A DNA stretch of 64,000 bases from M55B127 sp034521955 (GCA_034521955.1 JAXHLT010000001.1:186001-250000), one strand, 5' to 3'. Shown: positions 17,663 to 26,529, counted from the stretch's first letter. Translations and numbers: made by a program. The notes: a model not told the origin generated them from the sequence alone.

Positions 17663-18307
17663 TTAAATGTCATGTTTTTCTAAAAATTCTTCTAATTTTC
17701 TTTTTACTCTTTGTAAAGCATTATCTACTGACTTTACATGTTTATCTAAAGTATCTGCAATATCCTGATAGGATTTACCATTAAGATACTCTTGTAATAC
17801 ATCAAACTCTAAAGTACTTAACATCTCACTAATTTGATTTTCAATTAAATCATATGTCTCTTTACTGACAAATAATTCTTCTGGATTGTTCAGTTTAGTT
17901 CCTTTTAAAATATCTAAAAGTGTACGGTCAGATTCTTCATCATATATTGGTTTATTTAAAGATATATATGAGTTTAAAGGTTGATGTTTTTGGCGAGTTG
18001 CAGCCTTGATTGCAGTAATAATTTGTCTTGTAATACATAATTCTGCAAAAGCCCTAAAAGAAGCTAAACGATCAATTCTATAATCTCTAACAGCTTTATA
18101 TAAACCAATCATGCCTTCTTGTACTATATCCTCTCTGCCTGCACCAACAAGGAAATACGATCTTGATTTAGCCAGAACAAAGTTTTTATACCTTTTTATT
18201 AATACTTCTTCTGCTCTGGAGTCTCCATCATGAATTATCTTAATTAATTCATCATCTTCTAACTGGCTGTAATCCTGATAATCTACTTCTTGGGCATTTG
18301 TGCTCAA
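17663..18307 (-). CDS. sigH: RNA polymerase sigma factor SigH
   Basis: A 214-residue sigma-70 family protein resembling Bacillus SigH (Spo0H). Region 2 includes EDIVQEGMIGLYKAVRDY and the -10 recognition helix near FRAFAELCITRQIITAIK. Region 4 has the HTH LNGKSYQDIADTLDKHVKSV. SigH directs transition-phase, competence and early sporulation genes. The position next to rlmB/thyX/cysS is conserved. It has its own strong sigma-A promoter. Whether this organism sporulates cannot be judged from the window. Confidence 0.93.
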   Translation of the reverse strand: MSTNAQEVDYQDYSQLEDDELIKIIHDGDSRAEEVLIKRYKNFVLAKSRSYFLVGAGREDIVQEGMIGLYKAVRDYRIDRLASFRAFAELCITRQIITAIKAATRQKHQPLNSYISLNKPIYDEESDRTLLDILKGTKLNNPEELFVSKETYDLIENQISEMLSTLEFDVLQEYLNGKSYQDIADTLDKHVKSVDNALQRVKRKLEEFLEKHDI

Positions 18308-18337
18308 CCAGAATCCCTCCTTATTTAATACATTAAT

Positions 18338-18366
18338 ATTATACTGTTTTAAACTTTTTTAGTCAA
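18338..18366 (-). promoter_or_regulatory. Sigma-A promoter of sigH
   Basis: Minus strand TTGACT (18361-18366), 17-bp spacer, TATAAT (18338-18343), between rlmB and sigH. An AAGGAGGG ribosome-binding site lies downstream. Confidence 0.82.
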
Positions 18367-18379
18367 GGATTATATTATT

Positions 18380-19111
18380 TTACATGTCTCGCTGTTTCTT
18401 AGCTTCAAATAATATTACTCCTGTTGCTACGGAAACATTTAAAGAACTGAATTCATTTTCCATTGGAATATTAATTAAAAAGTCACATTTTTCTTTAGTC
18501 AAACGACTTAACCCACTACCTTCATGTCCTACAACTATAGCAGTATAACCATCATAGTTATGTTCATAATGATTTTTAGTACCTTCAATATCGGCTCCTG
18601 TTATCCAATAATTATTATCTTTTAATACTTCAATTGCTCTATTTATATTTACAACTTCAACTAATCTCATATATTCTACTGCTCCTGCAGACACTTTATC
18701 AACAGTAGCAGTAATTCCACAGGCTCTATCTTTAGGATAAATTATTGCATCTACACCTGCGGCATAAGCTGTTCTTATTATAGCTCCAAAGTTATGAGGA
18801 TCTTGTATATGATCTAAGATTAATATCAAAGCATTATCTTTTGTTTTATTTATTTCATCTATTACTTCATATAAATCATATGTTTTTATATCTACTGTTT
18901 TAGCCACAACACCTTGATGGTTTTCAGTAACAGCTTTTTGATCTAGTTTGTATTTAGATAACCACTGTATTTCAATATTCTTACTTTTTGCTAAATTCTC
19001 AATTTGTTTTATCTTATCACTTCTTAAACCCTTTTGTAAATATATAATCTCAATTTCACTATTATTATTTAATAATTCTATTACGGGATTTCTTCCTTCA
19101 ACATTTCTCAT
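18380..19111 (-). CDS. rlmB: 23S rRNA (guanosine-2'-O-)-methyltransferase RlmB family (SPOUT)
   Basis: A 243-residue SpoU-type methyltransferase. The N-terminal L30e-like substrate-binding domain (about 1-75) begins MRNVEGRNPVIELLNN. The SPOUT domain has the motifs LDHIQDPHNFGAIIRTAYAAG, VVGHEGSGLSRL and IPMENEFSSLNVSVATGVIL, which form the SAM-binding knot. RlmB modifies G2251 in E. coli; Firmicutes YacO is related. Its ATG overlaps the thyX stop (TAATG), so translation is coupled. Confidence 0.92.
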   Translation of the reverse strand: MRNVEGRNPVIELLNNNSEIEIIYLQKGLRSDKIKQIENLAKSKNIEIQWLSKYKLDQKAVTENHQGVVAKTVDIKTYDLYEVIDEINKTKDNALILILDHIQDPHNFGAIIRTAYAAGVDAIIYPKDRACGITATVDKVSAGAVEYMRLVEVVNINRAIEVLKDNNYWITGADIEGTKNHYEHNYDGYTAIVVGHEGSGLSRLTKEKCDFLINIPMENEFSSLNVSVATGVILFEAKKQRDM

Positions 19112-19812
19112 TAATTTTTATCCTCTTTTTTTGCTTTTATTTTATCTATTTTTCCACAAGATAAATCACCTTCTGGACATTCTCCATCAGTTTCACAAGG
19201 AGGGCCAGCGTTTTCAAATATTACCGGAGCTACTTTTTTTACTTCTTTTAACATTTGTCTTGCGATTATTCTAATTTCCCATTGTGCTCTATTACATGTT
19301 CTTAATCTTAAAAAATGATGCAAAGAACGCGCATTATATGATATTACAATATTAGTTTTTATTGTAGGAAGAATAAATCTTGCATCTTCCTTTGGAATTC
19401 CTAAGTCTATAAGTTCAAGATAACTATTTTCTAACTCTTCCATCTTCTTTTTAAAAATTTCATAAGCCTTTTCATTTTTCTTTATTTTAGGTGGTGTAAT
19501 ATAATCAAAGTTATCTTCAGTAACATATCGTTGTGATCTTTGACTATATGATGTGCCAATTCTCTGTCTTACTATTTGATGAGATGTCACCCTACTACAT
19601 TGAACATGAAAGAAAAAATATGTATGTTCTAATGTTGAGGTGTGTCCCATACCAACAACTTTTCTAACTAATTTTTCTACTTGTTCCCTTGACATTTCCT
19701 TATTTAACTCTGTAGCACCTTTTTTTGAATAGCATAAACGAGCAGCTGTAGCAACATTTCTTTCTGGATCTTTTGTATAATCAATTAACTCAGCTTTAGG
19801 TTTAACCTCCAT
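19111..19812 (-). CDS. thyX: Flavin-dependent thymidylate synthase ThyX
   Basis: A 233-residue protein matching ThyX, which makes dTMP from dUMP with methylene-THF, FAD and NADPH. The signature region reads VRQRIGTSYSQRSQRYV at about residues 81-97. The usual motif is RHR-x7/8-S; here the His is Gln (RQR, residues 82-84) with an eight-residue gap to Ser93. The C-terminus adds a cysteine-rich tail (CETDGECPEGDLSCGK) absent from typical ThyX. The substrate residues HTSTLEH (about 57-63) and NARSLHHFLRLR are present. It lies between cysS and rlmB; the mini-RNase III gene often found there is missing. Confidence 0.88.
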   Translation of the reverse strand: MEVKPKAELIDYTKDPERNVATAARLCYSKKGATELNKEMSREQVEKLVRKVVGMGHTSTLEHTYFFFHVQCSRVTSHQIVRQRIGTSYSQRSQRYVTEDNFDYITPPKIKKNEKAYEIFKKKMEELENSYLELIDLGIPKEDARFILPTIKTNIVISYNARSLHHFLRLRTCNRAQWEIRIIARQMLKEVKKVAPVIFENAGPPCETDGECPEGDLSCGKIDKIKAKKEDKN

Positions 19813-19824
19813 CGATTTGCCCCC

Positions 19825-21276
19825 TTAATCAACTATCTCCCACTCTGTTCCACGCGGGGTATCATTAACTTCAATTCCCATATCTAATAGATCATCACGT
19901 ATCTTGTCTGCCAATTCCCAATTTTTGTTGCTTCTAGCTTCTTCTCTTAAGTTTAGAACATAATTGACTAATTCATTAAATTTTTCAGATTTTATGCCAC
20001 TATCATAACCATCTAATTTAAGTCCTAAAATATTTATTAATTCATTAAAAATATCATTAACTTTATTAAGTTGTTTGTACACATCTCCTGTAAGAATAAA
20101 GCCAGAATCATTAATTGTTTTATTAATTTTAGTTGCTATTTCGTGTAATACACCACTTGCTAATGCTGTATTAAAATCATCATCCATAGCAGATAAAAAG
20201 TCTTCCTTTAATTCTTTCACTTCTTCTAATAGGTTACTTTTAAATTCATTACTATTATTTTCAGTTTCAGTACTTAAAATATTTTCCATTATCTTTTTAG
20301 TGTTAACTAACTTTTCTAAACTTTTATTTGTACTTTCTATTTCTTCTTCGTTATATTCAATAGGGCTACGATAATGTTTTGTTATAATGAAATATCGTAA
20401 CTGGTCAGCAGTATATTCTTCTAAAAGATCCTTTGTAGTGTAAAAGTTACCAAGTGACTTTGACATTTTGTCTCCACTCATATTAACTGTACCATTATGA
20501 AGCCAGTACTTTACAAAAGGTTTTACACCACTATATGCCTCTGATTGAGCAATTTCATTTTCATGATGAGGAAAGATTAAGTCGGTTCCACCACCATGTA
20601 TATCAAAGGATTTGCCTAGCTTTTTCAATGACATAGCAGAACATTCTATATGCCAGCCCGGCCAACCTCTTCCCCAAGGACTATCCCATGCTTTTACTTC
20701 GGGATCATCAATTTTCTTCCAAAGAGCAAAATCTAAAGGATTTCTTTTATCACTTTCAACTTTTTTTCTTGTTCCTGCTATCATTTCATCTAATTTTCTG
20801 CCTGATAATTTCCCATAATCTTCAAATTCTTCTACACTAAAATATACATTACCATCAGCAATATATGCATACTCTTTTTCAATTAATGTTTTTACCATCT
20901 CTTGAATAGTATCAATATTTTCAGTTGCTTTGCAGTATGCATCAGCCTTTATGATATTAAGGTTTTTTAGATCTTCTAAAAAAGCTTTACTGTATTTTTC
21001 TGCTAAAGCTTCTGGTTTCATATCTTCTAACTCTGCTCTTGCAATAATTTTTTCATTAACATCTGTAAAATTAGAAATATAAGTTACCTCATAACCTTTA
21101 TATTCTAAATATCTTCTAATTACATCATAGTTTATTGCACCTCTTACATGTCCCAGATGGGAATAATTTTGTACTGTAAGGCCACAGACATACATCCTTA
21201 CCTTACCCTCATCTACAGTTTCAAATTTTTCTTTTTCTCGGTTTAAAGTATTATATACTTTTAATATTTGGGACAC
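19825..21276 (-). CDS. cysS: Cysteinyl-tRNA synthetase
   Basis: A 483-residue class I synthetase with zinc ligands (CGLTV..., WHIECSAMS, HHENE), the HIGH-like motif HLGH and KMSKSLGN. It charges tRNA-Cys. The start is odd: the nearest standard codon, GTG, directly follows AAGGGA (almost no spacing), whereas an in-frame ATA nine bases further has ideal spacing from GGGAG. GTG is kept here by convention. It follows gltX after an intrinsic terminator. cysE, often between gltX and cysS in Firmicutes, is absent. Confidence 0.95.
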   Translation of the reverse strand: MSQILKVYNTLNREKEKFETVDEGKVRMYVCGLTVQNYSHLGHVRGAINYDVIRRYLEYKGYEVTYISNFTDVNEKIIARAELEDMKPEALAEKYSKAFLEDLKNLNIIKADAYCKATENIDTIQEMVKTLIEKEYAYIADGNVYFSVEEFEDYGKLSGRKLDEMIAGTRKKVESDKRNPLDFALWKKIDDPEVKAWDSPWGRGWPGWHIECSAMSLKKLGKSFDIHGGGTDLIFPHHENEIAQSEAYSGVKPFVKYWLHNGTVNMSGDKMSKSLGNFYTTKDLLEEYTADQLRYFIITKHYRSPIEYNEEEIESTNKSLEKLVNTKKIMENILSTETENNSNEFKSNLLEEVKELKEDFLSAMDDDFNTALASGVLHEIATKINKTINDSGFILTGDVYKQLNKVNDIFNELINILGLKLDGYDSGIKSEKFNELVNYVLNLREEARSNKNWELADKIRDDLLDMGIEVNDTPRGTEWEIVD

Positions 21277-21292
21277 TCCCTTCTTGATAAAA

Positions 21293-21315
21293 ACTTCTCC
21301 TTAAAAAGGAGAAGT
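21293..21315 (-). terminator. Intrinsic terminator between gltX and cysS
   Basis: The stem ACTTCTCC / GGAGAAGT, extended by inner A-T pairs, is followed on the minus strand by TTTTTATC, 15 bp after the gltX stop codon. cysS may therefore depend on read-through or on a promoter I could not identify. Confidence 0.8.
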
Positions 21316-21329
21316 CTTATTTAATATAT

Positions 21330-22805
21330 TTATTTTTCTTGAGCCAAAGCTATTGCGTTATCAAGTCTATTTATAGTTTCTTCAATACCTAATATATAGA
21401 TTACATTCTTCATTTCTGGTCCGGAATTTAAACCTGTAAGTGCTAATCTTGTAGGATGATAAACTGTTCTACCACCAACAGGCAATTCTTTAATTAGTTC
21501 AGAGAATATATTGTTTATATTTTCAGGTGTGAAATCTTTCAGTTCTTTTAACTTTTTCTCAAGAGATTCAAATACTAATTCAACACCTTCTTCTCTAAAT
21601 TCTTCAATAGCCTCTTCTTTATTTTCAAACTCTAAATCTTTAAAGAATAGTTCAGCTTCTTCAGGAATTTGAGCCAAATAATCAACACCAGTTCTAGCTA
21701 TTTCGATTACTTTTTTCAACCATTCATAATTTTTTTCAACAAACTCATCATCAACAAAACCCGCTTCTTTTAAATAAGGTATAGATAACTCAACAATATA
21801 ATCTAAATCAGATTCTCTAATATACTTTCCATTTACCCAATTTAGTTTATCTATATCAAATACTGCAGCACTTTTATTGATATCCTTAAGTTCAAAGTTC
21901 TCTATTGTTTCTTCTTTGGTTAAAATTTCTTTATCTTCTGGTGGTGCCCATCCTAAAAATGTTAGAAAGTTAAATAATGCTTCAGGAAGATAGCCCTTTT
22001 CTCTATACTCCCCTATATATACATCATCATCTTTACTTCTCTTTTTTAATTTAGCTCTATTGCTATCTAGTATTAATGGTAAATGTGCAAATCTTGGAAT
22101 TTTAAAATCTAAAGCTTCATAAATTAAGATTTGTTTTGGGGTGTTAGATAAATGGTCTTCACCTCTAATTACTTCTGTTATTTTCATTAAAGCATCATCA
22201 ATTACAACAGCAAAATTATAGGTGGGCATTCCATCTGATTTAAAGATTATAAAGTCATCTAAAACAGATGTATTAAAAGTAACATCTCCTCTAATGTCAT
22301 CTTTTACAACAATATCTTTATTTTCTTTAGGAAGCTTAAACCTTATTACAGGTTCTCTTCCTTCTTCAATATATTTTTGTTCTTCCTCTTGAGACAAACT
22401 TCTACAGTGCCCATTATATTTAGGCATTTTATCATTCTTAATAGCTTTTTCTCTCATTTGATCTAACTCTTCTTCACTACAATAACATTTATATGCCTTA
22501 CCCTCTTTAAGGAGTTTATCAGCATATTTTTTATATATATCGATACGTTCAGATTGACGATAAGGACCGTTTTCACCACCAACACCAGCACCCTCGTCTA
22601 CATCTAAACCTAACCAGTCTAATTCCTTTATTATTATATCTTCAAATTCTTTAGTAGATCTTTTTTGATCAGTATCTTCTATTCGCAAAACGAGTTCCCC
22701 ATCATTTTTTTTAGCCCATATCCAGTTAAAAAGGGCTGTTCTCATATTACCTATATGAATTTTTCCTGTAGGACTTGGGGGAAATCTTAGTCTCATATCA
22801 CTCAC
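21330..22805 (-). CDS. gltX: Glutamyl-tRNA synthetase
   Basis: A 491-residue class I synthetase. The catalytic domain has SPTGKIHIGNMRTALFNW (HIGH motif as HIGN), RIEDTDQKRS and GEDHLSNTPKQI. The KMSKS-equivalent, usually KLSKR in this family, reads KLKKR at about residues 252-256, a Ser-to-Lys change. The anticodon-binding C-terminal domain follows normally. The start is GTG (MSDMRLRF), eight bases after AAGGAGG. Whether it is discriminating or charges both tRNA-Glu and tRNA-Gln cannot be settled here. Confidence 0.94.
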   Translation of the reverse strand: MSDMRLRFPPSPTGKIHIGNMRTALFNWIWAKKNDGELVLRIEDTDQKRSTKEFEDIIIKELDWLGLDVDEGAGVGGENGPYRQSERIDIYKKYADKLLKEGKAYKCYCSEEELDQMREKAIKNDKMPKYNGHCRSLSQEEEQKYIEEGREPVIRFKLPKENKDIVVKDDIRGDVTFNTSVLDDFIIFKSDGMPTYNFAVVIDDALMKITEVIRGEDHLSNTPKQILIYEALDFKIPRFAHLPLILDSNRAKLKKRSKDDDVYIGEYREKGYLPEALFNFLTFLGWAPPEDKEILTKEETIENFELKDINKSAAVFDIDKLNWVNGKYIRESDLDYIVELSIPYLKEAGFVDDEFVEKNYEWLKKVIEIARTGVDYLAQIPEEAELFFKDLEFENKEEAIEEFREEGVELVFESLEKKLKELKDFTPENINNIFSELIKELPVGGRTVYHPTRLALTGLNSGPEMKNVIYILGIEETINRLDNAIALAQEK

Positions 22806-22862
22806 TATAAATTCCTCCTTAAAATATTATAAAGATTATTATATTTTGTTTCTCAAATTCTA

Positions 22863-23648
22863 TTATATTACACTTGTACCAATTGCTAGTTGTTCAGGTC
22901 CATCTACTAGTGCATGTCCAAACTTACCGAATATAGCGGCAGAAATATATTCTGGACCTCTGACAACAGCTATTTTAAAGCCGCCACCGAGTCCAGGGTT
23001 AATTAATGCCAATTGACTATATGCATCTTTTACTGCATTTGATACAGCTGATTTTTCTCTTGAATTTTCTGATATTACTCCTCTTGCAATTGCTGCAACT
23101 GTTGTGCTTTCTCTAAGTTTAACAGGTAATTTTTCAGCACTTGCTCCTGTTTGAGTTATAGCACCTTTATATCCATAACCTTTTATTTTTTCTAACCAGT
23201 ATGCTTCATATTCTCTACTACGTGTCATTGCTAAATATATTGCAGCACTTTCAGGATTAATATTCTTTCTTTCAACCTCTAGTTCTTCTTCATCTTTCAT
23301 ATAACCATAAACAATATCATCAGCTGTTACAATACCAACTAATTCATCGTTTTTATTTAAAACAGGCATTCCACCAATCTGATTATCTGATAGAATTTTT
23401 GCTGCTTTTTGTACTGTATCTAACTCCTTAATGGATATAATATCTTCAGACATATATTTATCAACATTTTCATTAATCTTATCGTTATTCATTAAATCTC
23501 CATCAGTTAAAACCCCTACAATTTCTTCATTTTTTACGACAATTAATCTTCCTATTTTATTTAATGATAAAACTCTTTCTGCTTCCATTACTGTAGAGTC
23601 TACCTCTATTGTAATCGGATTTTTTGTCATTATATCTTTAATTAACAT
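22863..23648 (-). CDS. Tandem-CBS protein with HutP-like C-terminal domain
   Basis: A 261-residue protein. Residues about 5-55 and 65-118 are two CBS domains (DIMTKNPITIEVDSTVMEAE; YMSEDIISIKELDTVQKAAK), an adenine-nucleotide-sensing pair. Residues about 132-261 resemble HutP, the histidine- and Mg2+-dependent RNA-binding antiterminator: compare SREKSAVSNAVKDA, then FKIAVVRGPEY, IAAxFGKFGHALVDGPEQL-like and AIGTSVI with HutP ESHALYHATMEA, RFAVLRGNPY, AVSLYGTIGAPIKGLEHE and GVGINHI. The HutP metal-ligand histidines are replaced (Ser, Asn, Gln), so ligand chemistry should differ. The CBS call is firm and the HutP relation is inference from motif memory. It sits between ispF and gltX, 28 nt after ispF. 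Confidence 0.75.
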   Translation of the reverse strand: MLIKDIMTKNPITIEVDSTVMEAERVLSLNKIGRLIVVKNEEIVGVLTDGDLMNNDKINENVDKYMSEDIISIKELDTVQKAAKILSDNQIGGMPVLNKNDELVGIVTADDIVYGYMKDEEELEVERKNINPESAAIYLAMTRSREYEAYWLEKIKGYGYKGAITQTGASAEKLPVKLRESTTVAAIARGVISENSREKSAVSNAVKDAYSQLALINPGLGGGFKIAVVRGPEYISAAIFGKFGHALVDGPEQLAIGTSVI

Positions 23649-23677
23649 AACTATTTTCCACCTTCCTCAATACTAAA

Positions 23678-24157
23678 TTATAATTTGTTTTGTTCTAATA
23701 GTACTACTGCTTGTGCACCAATACCTTCAACGTTACCAATAAAGCCTAAACCTTCAGTTGTGGTCGCCTTTAAATTTAACTGTGATTGATCAATCTGTAA
23801 GATCTGACTTAATTTTTCTTCAATTTGATTTTTATATTTTTTAATCTTGGGTTCTTCTGCTAATAAAATTAAATCTGCATTTATTAATTCGTAATTATTA
23901 TTTAACATGATATTAACAACTGTGTCAAGCAATTTTGTACTTCTAATATTTTTAAACTCAGATTTGGTATCAGGAAACATTTCTCCAATGTCTCCTCTAC
24001 CCATTGCTCCTAAAAGAGCATCAATTAAAGCATGGATTAATACATCTGCATCTGAATGGCCTTTTAATCCCATCTTGTAGTTGATTTTTATACCACCCAG
24101 ATATAGATCACAGTTTGATTGAAAGGCATGTACATCAAAACCAATTCCTACTCTCAT
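23678..24157 (-). CDS. ispF: 2-C-methyl-D-erythritol 2,4-cyclodiphosphate synthase
   Basis: A 159-residue IspF. It begins MRVGIGFDVHAF, with metal ligands DxH (residues about 8 and 10), and has LKGHSDADVLIHALIDALLG with the third ligand His, plus the C-terminal TTEGLGFIGNVEGIGAQAVV. It makes MEcPP in the MEP isoprenoid pathway in the cytoplasm. One base separates it from ispD upstream, the preceding pathway step but one, so the two are translated together. Confidence 0.96.
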   Translation of the reverse strand: MRVGIGFDVHAFQSNCDLYLGGIKINYKMGLKGHSDADVLIHALIDALLGAMGRGDIGEMFPDTKSEFKNIRSTKLLDTVVNIMLNNNYELINADLILLAEEPKIKKYKNQIEEKLSQILQIDQSQLNLKATTTEGLGFIGNVEGIGAQAVVLLEQNKL

Positions 24158-24158
24158 C

Positions 24159-24848
24159 TTATACTCTCCTACTTTTTAGGATCTGTTCAGCAATAGTAAT
24201 ATCAATAGGTGTTGTTACTTTAATATTTTCATATGATCCTTCTATAATTTTAACTTTTTCATTCATTAGTTCAATTAAATAAGCATCATCTGTTATTGTT
24301 TTATCAAAAGTTTTTTCCTGATGAGCTTTTTCTATTAGCTCATATTTAAAACCCTGTGGAGTTTGTATAGAAGTTAAGTTGTTGCGATTGACTGTTTTAA
24401 CAACATAATCATTATGATCCTTTATTTTTATTGTGTCTTTCACATTCACACCAGTTGTAACTGCTACTTCACTTTCTAATGTTCCTAAAATTTTGTTGAT
24501 TATATTATTAGTTATTAATGGTCTAGCTCCATCATGAATAATAATGTTATCTGTTTTTTTATCAGCAGCTTTAATACCATTAAAAACTGAATCCTTTCTT
24601 GTCTTTCCACCAACAACTATTTTTATATTTTTTTTACTTTCAAACAAACTTACTATATTTTTTTGACAGTATTCAATCTCATTTTCCTGCATAACTATTA
24701 TGATTTCTTCAATAAAAGAATTTTCTATAAATGTCTTTAATGTATGGTATAAGACAGGTTTACCATCTAATTTAATAAATAATTTATTTTCTCTCATATT
24801 CATCCTACTACCCATTCCAGCAGCAGGAATAACAACTGTATTATACAT
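24159..24848 (-). CDS. ispD: 2-C-methyl-D-erythritol 4-phosphate cytidylyltransferase
   Basis: A 229-residue IspD with the nucleotide-binding N-terminus VVIPAAGMGSRMNMRENKLF, the HDGARPL motif and the TVNRNNLTSIQTPQGF segment. It transfers CMP from CTP to MEP. Length is normal (about 225-235). It lies between yacL and ispF, the common Firmicutes order. Confidence 0.95.
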   Translation of the reverse strand: MYNTVVIPAAGMGSRMNMRENKLFIKLDGKPVLYHTLKTFIENSFIEEIIIVMQENEIEYCQKNIVSLFESKKNIKIVVGGKTRKDSVFNGIKAADKKTDNIIIHDGARPLITNNIINKILGTLESEVAVTTGVNVKDTIKIKDHNDYVVKTVNRNNLTSIQTPQGFKYELIEKAHQEKTFDKTITDDAYLIELMNEKVKIIEGSYENIKVTTPIDITIAEQILKSRRV

Positions 24849-24877
24849 ATTATATCTCCTTACAAAAAAATAGTTGT

Positions 24878-25966
24878 TTAATAATTATTTTCTGCTTTTG
24901 GTTTTGCAAAGATCATTCTACCAGCAGCAGTCTGTAATATACTTGTCACCATTACAGCTATATCTTCATCCATATATTCAATACCATTATCTACCACAAT
25001 CATTGTTCCATCATCAAGATAGCCAATTCCCTGTCTATCTTCCTTTCCTTCTTTAATCACTTTAACATCCATCTCTTCACCAGGTAAAACAACAGGTTTT
25101 ACTGCATTTGCAAGTTCATTAATATTTAATACAAATACTCCCTGTAATTCAGAAACCTTATTTAAGTTAAAATCATTTGTTACTATTTTAGCAGTATATT
25201 CCTGTGCCATTTTAACTAATTTACTATCAACCTCAGGAATCTCTTCATAGTTTTGGGATACTATAGTAACACCTATTCTACTATCTTTTTGCATCTTTTT
25301 TAATATATCAAGTCCTCTTCTCCCTCTATTTCTCTTAAGACCATCTGAGGAATCAGCTATATGTCGTAGTTCTTCTAACACAAATTCAGGTATAATAAGT
25401 TCACCTTCTACAAAACCAGTTTTACATATATCATAAATTCTTCCATCAATTATGACACTGGTATCTAAAATCTTTTTTGTAATATTATTGTTTTTACTGT
25501 TAGAAAGAAAGGTCTTATTTTCAAATAGTAAATTGAAAATATCATCAGATTTATAAATTGCCAGGGTTAAACCTAAATATATAAAAATCACATTGATTAG
25601 AATTTGTAAAGGCAATCCTAAACCTGGAATAGATGAAATAGAAAAAGCAAGATTTATTAAAGAACCAATTATAAGTCCAAGTATAATACCCAAAAATGAT
25701 ATAATAATTTTTTTCCAGGAAATTTCCTTTAATTTATAATCGAAATTCAAAATAAGATCCAACAGCTTTTCTAGTAAAAAAGATATTAAAAAATAACCTA
25801 TAATAGCACCTAATATAATTCCAATAAATTGCTTGCTTATTAAAAAAGTTCCAATATTTCCTGTAGTAAATTCTATTTCCTCTGAAATCCCTAACATAAC
25901 AACACTATTGTATCCTATAACAGCTCCAATTATTCCGAGTATAATTTTAATGATTTTTTTCAGCAT
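24878..25966 (-). CDS. PIN/TRAM domain membrane protein (YacL family)
   Basis: A 362-residue protein. The N-terminal about 145 residues contain four hydrophobic segments (for example IIKIILGIIGAVIGYNSVVM and FIGIILGAIIGYFLISFLLE). A PIN domain follows from KKILDTSVIIDGRIYDIC, with acidic residues ILDTS, EEL and VTNDFNLN that usually bind metal in PIN nucleases. A C-terminal TRAM domain ends near AKPKAENNY. It matches Bacillus YacL in architecture and location (disA/carD/ispD). A ribonuclease role is family inference; the substrate is unknown. Confidence 0.85.
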   Translation of the reverse strand: MLKKIIKIILGIIGAVIGYNSVVMLGISEEIEFTTGNIGTFLISKQFIGIILGAIIGYFLISFLLEKLLDLILNFDYKLKEISWKKIIISFLGIILGLIIGSLINLAFSISSIPGLGLPLQILINVIFIYLGLTLAIYKSDDIFNLLFENKTFLSNSKNNNITKKILDTSVIIDGRIYDICKTGFVEGELIIPEFVLEELRHIADSSDGLKRNRGRRGLDILKKMQKDSRIGVTIVSQNYEEIPEVDSKLVKMAQEYTAKIVTNDFNLNKVSELQGVFVLNINELANAVKPVVLPGEEMDVKVIKEGKEDRQGIGYLDDGTMIVVDNGIEYMDEDIAVMVTSILQTAAGRMIFAKPKAENNY

Positions 25967-26022
25967 TAGATATCACCTCCTTTTAAAAGATTATTCAACT
26001 TTTGTTTCTTAATCACCCAACT

Positions 26023-26529
26023 TTAATCTTCATCATCGTTTACATTTGGATTGTTTTCTAATATATTATCTATTTTTTCTACTACTTCTTCTTCAGACAT
26101 GTTTTTGGCTAAAACAAGTTCACTTATTAATATTTTTCTTGCATTACTTAACATTTTCTTTTCACCAGTAGATAAACCTTTTTCCATATCTCTAATGGTA
26201 AGGTTCCTAACAACTTCTACCACTTCATATATGTCACCGGTTTTTAATTTTTCCTGATTTGCTCTATATCTTCTGTTCCAATTTTGGCTCATCTTACTTT
26301 TTTCACCTTTTAGAAGATGAAACACATTTTCAGCTTCTTCTTCGTCAATTACATCTCTAATACCAATCTCTTCCACTTTATGAACAGGAATCATAACTCT
26401 CATTTCTCCTATTGGAAGTTCCATAATATAATATTTTTTCTCTTCTCCAAGAATTTCTTTTATTTCAACATCTACAATAGTTCCTGCTCCATGATTTGGA
26501 TATACTACTCTATCTCCTTTATCAAACAT
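26023..26529 (-). CDS. CarD/CdnL-type transcription regulator
   Basis: A 168-residue protein beginning MFDKGDRVVYPNHGAGTIVD, the RNA-polymerase-interacting (Tudor-like) CarD domain that binds the RpoB beta-lobe. A helical C-terminal domain (NWNRRYRANQEKLKTGDIYE, then VVRNLT) contacts promoter DNA. CdnL/CarD proteins stabilise open complexes, notably at rRNA promoters. It lies between disA and yacL as in many Firmicutes. The C-terminus is acidic (NVNDDED). Confidence 0.92.
   Translation of the reverse strand: MFDKGDRVVYPNHGAGTIVDVEIKEILGEEKKYYIMELPIGEMRVMIPVHKVEEIGIRDVIDEEEAENVFHLLKGEKSKMSQNWNRRYRANQEKLKTGDIYEVVEVVRNLTIRDMEKGLSTGEKKMLSNARKILISELVLAKNMSEEEVVEKIDNILENNPNVNDDED

Noticed and set aside
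21277..22862. T-box leaders upstream of cysS or gltX
   Set aside because: The upstream gaps are only about 55 nt, too short, and lack the T-box consensus.
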